A stretch of 64,000 bases of DNA, taken from positions 14,694,001 through 14,758,000 of the forward strand of contig NC_045132.1 of assembly GCF_007655135.1 (NCBI RefSeq), in the 5' to 3' direction. Positions 58,201 to 64,000 of this stretch are shown here, piece after piece. This DNA comes from Punica granatum. Taxonomy: Eukaryota; Streptophyta; Magnoliopsida; Myrtales; Lythraceae. The notes beneath the pieces were generated by a model. That model did no database searches, was not told the DNA's origin, and was given only the letters and a program-made list of their open reading frames with translations. A program made the translations under genes and the position numbers. Numbering within the stretch: position 1 is the stretch's first letter; every line of letters starts with the position of its first letter.

Positions 58201-59446
58201 ACACACATCTCTCAGCATTTAGAATCTTTGCAGATTTTACGTAACTACTTCAAGCTATTTTATCCCTAGAAATAGGAGTAACTTAGATATTATGTGCATG
58301 TAACGACATGATTAAAAACTGTGGCGACATGATTGCATTCTCAATGACACGGTCACGACTCCATCAGTCTGCTGACAAAAAGTCTCGCCCTTAGCACACG
58401 GCCATTTGCCTCGTGCATCCCAATGTGGTAGCAATCTTTCTCTGTTGTCTCAAGTGACCTCATATCGTAATCCAAAGCGTAAACTACACTGTGATGATGG
58501 AAAGAAGAGTGGGTAATCCTCTATAACGTTGCTCGGAGTTGATTTATTCATATCTTTTCGTTGTATTTCCATCATTGTATCGAATCTCTTCATTTAATGA
58601 AGTGTTTCAGTTCCTTTATTGCTTAATTGATTTAAGTGAATCTCTCCATTACATACAATCCCTCTAAGGGAGGCATTACCAAAAGAATCCACAAAAGATT
58701 TGAAAGAAAAATAGGTTCTCTGATTGTCTAGAAATTAGAAGATTGGAAACCTCATTTTGCCCTTCACCAAAATTCGATAATAGTCACGTAGTTCGGCTTC
58801 CTAATGCTAGCCTCAGCTGCATAGTATTCCATGGTGAAGTAGTGTGGCTAAAGAAACTAGAGATTGCTATTGTTTGGCAATGCAGTGACATTATCCAAGA
58901 TTGAATCGGTTGGTCCCACTGGTGCGTGCCACAAATAATTGTTAAATTATTTCATCGGCCTTGTGCTCGGTACTTAGGAGGGCGTGCCACGAAGCATATG
59001 ATCTCTGAAAAAAGAAACTCAATAGCCCCTTGGATTGTAAAATTGAAGTGAGAGCGCAAGTAATTCAACAGTCGAGACGATTGTAGGAATGGGAAACTCC
59101 TATAGGGTTCTATGCGTTGCTACGAACAAAAAGTCTTTCACCAATTTGAACTTGGAAGAATAAAGGATAAACAAGCATGGCTTGTGAAGTTGTGTGTTAT
59201 CTTATGGTTAATGGTCCTATGTATAGGATCCATGGCCTTGAGCGTCAAGGAAGAGTTAATTAGTCATAGAATTATACAAATTCATCTCAATAAGTAAGTG
59301 AACAATTAAACTCAATTAATCTTCTCATTGGTGCACGTCCCTTCCCATTGCCTCCTCCTCCAATTCTTCTTCTCCCTTTAGCTTATGCCGCTTATGAGCT
59401 TTCATGGCTCATTTTATCCACTTTTCAATTTAGCCCCCAAACTCCT

Positions 59447-59753
59447 CTCTTTCACATTTCTAGAGAGTATCTTCTAATCCTTCTAATTTTAGCCTCAATG
59501 AAGATGATAACGGACCAATCTCAGGCTTTTCTTCTTTAATCAAATATGATCACAAATCGGCCTTCTTATGTGGACTGACCAACGAACTAATACATGGGTT
59601 TTTAGAAATCAACTCATTTAAAGTGAGCTTGAAAACAGGACACAATGTCAGTACCTTCTTGGGCTGAAACTCAAGGTTGGCCTAAAACGATATTTCTAAA
59701 TTATATACATCAATGCATGTAATTTTACAAATTTCGTGATTGGATGTCAACTA
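59447..59753 (-). repeat. LTR (right copy) of the minus-strand element
   Basis: Counterpart of 54944-55235 in direct orientation. Sequence left of 59447 has no counterpart at the left copy. Confidence 0.6.
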
Positions 59754-59982
59754 CTACTTTCTAAAATAAACAAATATACAAACAGTGCGAATAATTATCC
59801 TTCAAAGCCTAAGATGGTGCCATTCTAGCTACTATCATGGAGCTAGAGTTCAGTCGGAATCAAAGTGACTTTCCTTTTCCATTGGCCATTGATCAAGCCC
59901 TATTCATTCCAACATGATCTTCGCCTGCCTCTATCCCAGTCAAACGTGATCTTGACCCAACCCATTATGCAGAATTTAGTTG

Positions 59983-60375
59983 TCAACATAATCCATATCC
60001 GAGATCCACTATGGACATTCTTTCCTCTAGTTTCCACACGCCATTGAGGCATTGAATGAAGTACTTGCAGTCTAAATTTCTCTCATAAGGCTTAACAATC
60101 AGGGAGTTTTGCCATGGTTCTGTAAGCCTTAGCTTCTCCTCTCTTGGTAACCAAATGCGAGGTTGCCCATCATCTTCTAACATACCACTACCCTCCTCTG
60201 CCCTTGAACACCAATCCTTCTTGAGGAAGGAGTTTTTCTTGGTAAGTGCCCAGGATGACTCCCAGTAGCTTAACTCTGTAAGATAAGAATGCTTGTAATG
60301 TAAGCTTCGATGGTTCTTGGTTGGGGAGAAGGTACATTTCCCTTTCTGAGCCTTCCACCAACTCCATGTTAACAT
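59983..60375 (-). pseudogene. plant L1 (LINE) ORF1 fragment, DUF4283-like
   Basis: The minus frame contains LTEPWQNSLIVKPYERNL followed by a LNGVWK and DLGYG pattern. This matches the EPWKNTLIVK...RL..LWK...DL.NG layout of DUF4283, the RNA-binding gag-like domain of plant L1 ORF1 proteins. Only the first half of the domain is present, and a stop follows at once. No reverse transcriptase is nearby, so it is a short relic. Confidence 0.6.
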
Positions 60376-61679
60376 ATTTGATCACTGATGTTGTCACTTA
60401 AGCTCTGTTGAGGAGCATATTCCGCTTCCATGAGGTTTTGCAGGTTTCTTCCTAAAAGTAGGAGAATTTTCTCTCTCTACATTCTCTCTCTTCTTGGCCG
60501 ATGCTTCGAGCCATTTGTTTTCATCCTATACTTATAAGTATAAGGTTGCTTCCATGTCTCCATCATTTTATTTAATTTTCTATTAGATTATAGTCAAGTT
60601 TTTAGTCCTAAACTCTACTTGCTTTTTGGACTTTGTCCTAATTCTCTCTATTTTTTTTTAAATTCATTTATGTTGTTATCACTTAGCATTACACATTGTG
60701 TTATCGTTTGCTTTAGTCTTCTTTAATTTTTGATAGTCTTCAATTTCAAGCATAAATGCTAACATGATATTTAATGAAACAAAAATATAATTTTTTATTC
60801 AAAGGAGATTATGGAACATGGAAGTTAATGTGAGAGGGGCAACCATCCCGATCCTCTATATATATTGCACTTGCGAAGTCGCTGGCAAGCTTGGATTATA
60901 CTTTATCGCTTTATCTCTTTGTGAAAATTAAAAATAAATATGAAATTAAGAACTTAAAAGATATATACTCGAGTTAAAGAGAAGGGGTTGTGGGAATAAG
61001 GGGGCAACTCATTTTTTTCAAGGTTATCCAGCCAGGCCAGAACAAATTTCCATGGGTTGACACACACGGCATGGAAATATGCCGTGAAAGTGTGGACTTG
61101 GCAAGGCACATATTTCTTATCAGGCCACCTAGCATGGGGCAATAAGCATAATAAATGATTAACATGTGGTGTTGTTGTAATGTTATTGGGTGGCACGACA
61201 TAAAAGCACGATAATGGAAGGCAACATAGTATGGTAAGTAGAAAAAGAGAAAAATGATTAAAAACAAAGTGTTAGAATGACTATTTGATGGTTAAAGAAT
61301 GAAGTGTCTAACATCAATGACAAGACTATAGAAAAAAAGAAAGGATTAGGACACAATCAAAACGTTACAAAAGTTGAGAACTAAATTACTTGTTTCAATA
61401 TATGAAAAAAAATTTGATTAGGGGATGAAAACAGAAAGGAAACTAACACAAGACGAAGTCGAGCCTTTATTGTCGTACTCGAACCACTAGTGCAATTTAT
61501 TTCTCCCCTGCTTACTTGTCGTGCGTCGTCTTCTTCATCAGTCTGCAAAACTTCTTTTGAATTTTCCGGAATTTTTTTTAAGTATTTTAGATGAATTATA
61601 ATAATTTTAAATCCATGTTTTCGCTAACATAAATTTCAGAGATATTGTATATAATATAAAATTTATTTTAAGTTATTAT
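60376..61679. other. intergenic DNA
   Basis: No gene recognised. Two overlapping minus frames (60954-61267) have no motif. Confidence 0.35.
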
Positions 61680-61990
61680 TGCTTTTAGTAACGGAGTAGA
61701 GTTTGATGTAATTTGAATTAGTTTGATTTCACGGAATGAAAATAAAAGTAGTTCGGAAATTTATTATTAAAATTAAAGAAGAAGATAAAGAGTAATGATT
61801 GTACTGTTGAATTGAGGGAAAAGTAATAAATAGTCAGGAGAATTTAAAATTAAAAAATTAATTGTAATAATAAAAAATAAAAAAATATATGAGATAATTT
61901 ATTATTAAATTGAAAAAATGATAAACAAGTAATGATTATATTGTTAAATTGAGTGAAAAGTTAAGTTAAGTTAAGTTAAGTTAAATAATA
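61680..61990. repeat. AT-rich dispersed repeat copy
   Basis: Modules tttattattaaaatt, gtaatgattgtactgttgaattgag and a gttaagttaagttaag run match those at 23163-23516 and, inverted, at 2140-2785. Confidence 0.55.
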
Positions 61991-62072
61991 ACTTATATAT
62001 TTTGTTATCATATGATTTCTTTAAATATTTATTATATATAATATCTTTGTATACTATATGCTATATATAGTG

Positions 62073-62606
62073 TTGGTTTGGTTGCGGAATAGATGAACGC
62101 TACTCCATAGTCCACTCCATTCTCCTTACTCGTTTATTTCTATTTCTTCAAAAGATGACCCTGAACTTTCTTTTCTTTGAAAAACTGCCCCCTCTCTCTC
62201 TACCCTTTACAACTCTCTGTGTCCTCTCCTACCACTTCCTACTTTGCGTCCTTGTTCCCGTCCTCTAATCGTCTCCTTCCCTAGCTTACACTTGCAGGGC
62301 CAGCTCCTAACATTAATGGGTCATTATAGCTCAATCACGACTACTAAGTTCACATATCAAATTGACTACTTTTTAGCTATTGAAGTGACCTCATATACAG
62401 CCAAGATGCTTGATTCGGCTTTAGGGTTAGTGGAGGTGATGGGAGAGGAGTAAATTGGATGGGGAAGGAGGGCGAGGAAAGCAAAGGATGGAGAGAGAAC
62501 GAGACGTTGGGGCAGTTTTGTAAAGAAAAATAAGGTTGGGGTCATTTTAGAAAAATTAGAAATAGAGGAGCGGAGAAAATGGAGTTTTTCTTCCCAAACC
62601 AAATGA
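62073..62606. mobile_element. MITE with about 120-bp inverted arms
   Basis: Left gttggtttggttgcgg...ctactcc...tgaccctgaactttcttttctttgaaaaactgcccc mirrors right ggggcagttttgtaaagaaaaataaggttggggtca...ggagtttttcttcccaaaccaaatgaac. No clear TSD. Confidence 0.55.
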
Positions 62607-63109
62607 ACTCGCGACGCCTGTAGTTCATTAGTTTCCTTGCGTCCTTTCTTCCTTTGCTTTGGCTATCCATGCGCCGGTGGCAAAAGCCAATTGCGAAAAG
62701 CCTTATATCTATGTCACTCCGAGTGAATGAGATAAGAAAATTTGCGAACAATTCGGGCTCAGCTCGATGAAAACTCGAGTTCGGCTCGATCTTATTGAGT
62801 TCGAACTCGCCAGTTAAATGAGCCAAGCACGAGCTCAATAATATTAGGCTCATGAATCTTGTGAGCCTAAATGGGCTTCTTGATTATGCATAGAGTCACA
62901 TGCGTGGTCCATAACAATTACCGTGGCACGAGCCCATTTCTTATTGTTCAGCCCACTTTTATTCTTAATAAAAAATAACAAAATAATAGGAAAATAGCTA
63001 TTAAAAAAAAGCATTAAAGCCCTCAAGCTTCTGCCACATCCCATGCTTCTCGAGTAAACTATCAATTTTGTTCCTGACTTATGCAAGTTGTATTAATTAG
63101 ATTCCTGAG

Positions 63110-63275
63110 AAAATTTTACATCGATTCGGTCTTTGTTCACATCAATTTGATTATTGGTCATATCAATTTCATCCTTAGTTACATCAATTTCGTTCTTGAT
63201 TACATCAATTTAGTCCATCCTCTTAGTCATATCAATTCAATCATCACATCATTTTGATCCTTGTTAACATCAATT
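63110..63275. repeat. about 22-bp minisatellite
   Basis: Around seven diverged copies of catcaatttcgtccttagtta. Units touch without unique spacers. Confidence 0.8.
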
Positions 63276-63284
63276 CTTTACATA

Positions 63285-64000
63285 AAAAAAGCTCATTTAG
63301 TTTTCTCTATCCTTTTTACTACTTTTGTCTCCGAGTTGATTTTGGAGCATTTGTTCTAATTGCTTGGACCTCCGATTCTCATGTTCTTAGTGGCTATAGA
63401 AGGCTTATACATAACACTACTACTTAGTATCAAGTTTCGAGCCAAAAAGCAAAGAAACAAATTAGAAAAATGCCGTTGAAATTCAATTTTCACTCACAAT
63501 GCAAAAATTTTGGAGAGTGGTATATCTCAAATCGTGCAACAAAATTACAAGCCGTCAGGTGCTTCCTTACGAGATGAGGAATCAGTATATATAAATTTTT
63601 GGACCAATATTGACTCTATAAGAATTCATCATTTATGATTCATAAAGTTTCCTCTCTTTAAAGCACGAGAACAAATTCTTATAAAGTCAATATTGATTCA
63701 AAAAATTTATATAGACAGATTGCTCATAGCGTAACTTGATAACTCGTAATTTCTTTGCACGGTTTGAGACATATCGCTCTCTGAACTTTTTGCCTTCTGA
63801 GTGAAATTTAACTGCATTTTTTAAACTTGTTTCTTTGTGATTTTGCTCGAAACTTGATACTAGGTAGTAATAATATGTACAATCTTTCTATAGTCACCAT
63901 GAACACGAGAATCAGAAGTTTGAATAATGAGAATGAATGCTCCAAAATCGGCTCGAAGACAAGAATAATAAAAGGGATGAAGAAGACCAGATAGACTTTT
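63285..64000. mobile_element. long palindrome (foldback), cut by the window end
   Basis: The arms of about 340 bp are inverted around 63640. Left agtatcaagtttcgagcc, ctccgagttgattttggagcat and tcaatattgactctataagaatt match right ctcgaaacttgatact, atgctccaaaatcggctcgaag and aattcttataaagtcaatattga. Identity is roughly 80 percent by eye. The right arm reaches the window end. No coding sequence. Confidence 0.75.

Larger units (their letters stand above)
54944..59753 (-). mobile_element. minus-strand LTR element without recognisable coding (LARD-like)
   Basis: Direct repeats of about 300 bp at 54944-55235 and about 59447-59753 share ctcctctctttcacatttctagaga, ataacggacc.atctcaggc, caactcatttaaagtgag and the end ggtgtcaaca/ggatgtcaact. 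On the minus strand each begins TGTTGACACC-like, with a TATATATAAG box. A polypurine-like gcggggataat lies just before the left repeat (about 55236-55248). The 4.2-kb interior contains short minus frames but no domain I recognise. No TSD could be verified because the left LTR looks truncated. Confidence 0.55.

Noticed and set aside
63110..63275. CRISPR-like array
   Set aside because: Units are contiguous, diverged and without unique spacers, and the host is a plant; it is a minisatellite.

Overview
The window is nuclear DNA of a flowering plant, most likely a dicot. Evidence: plant-type Tat-lineage Ty3/gypsy and Tork-like Ty1/copia retrotransposons, a plant L1 ORF1 (DUF4283) fragment, PIF/Harbinger, Mutator, hAT and CACTA-type MITEs, intron-containing cinnamoyl-CoA-reductase-like exons, and plant TATA boxes. 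I cannot name the species. No bacterial, organellar, rRNA, tRNA or CRISPR features were seen.

The only host genes I recognise with confidence form a tandem family of small secreted single-DUF26 (Gnk2/ginkbilobin-2-like, 'stress-antifungal') proteins, all intronless and all on the + strand. Three copies look intact (859-1260, 37072-37464, 40722-41132). Three are broken (12533-12942, 31916-32345, 50937-51381). Every copy keeps the C-X8-C-X2-C core and a YGHG(A/T)C-type stretch, sometimes in damaged form. The family appears to be undergoing birth and death while transposons expand the gaps between copies.

Layout. 1-1890: first DUF26 gene and flanks. 1892-5353: PIF/Harbinger-like ends around two intact 3' exons of a cinnamoyl-CoA-reductase-like gene on the minus strand. 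5357-12500: AT-rich DNA, a CACTA-like element, a degenerate tandem repeat and a small MITE. 12533-14103: broken DUF26 copy, a Tourist-like MITE and a Mutator-type MITE. About 14450-22620: decayed Tat-type Ty3/gypsy element whose 3' tandem repeats contain a hAT-like insertion. 22929-26515: a dispersed repeat split by a MITE and a 951-bp foldback, then a second foldback. 27283-31360: a 4.1-kb solo LTR with a perfect TSD. 31690-37540: a duplicated DUF26 pair separated by LTR-derived sequence. 37704-41132: an unidentified gene fragment, a MITE and an intact DUF26 gene. 43132-44488: Mutator-like element with a second Mutator-like element nested in one arm. 44746-50074: complete but mutated Ty1/copia element. 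50937-51690: last broken DUF26 copy and a tandem duplication. 52292-52956: solo LTR. About 54944-59753: a minus-strand, apparently non-coding LTR element. 59983-64000: L1 fragment, MITEs, minisatellite and a long palindrome cut by the window end.

Element boundaries rest on target-site duplications and terminal repeats read by eye; family names are inferred from TSD length and terminal motif. The strongest unusual signals are several long inverted-repeat (foldback) elements and the nested insertions. I did not find a new multi-gene system.
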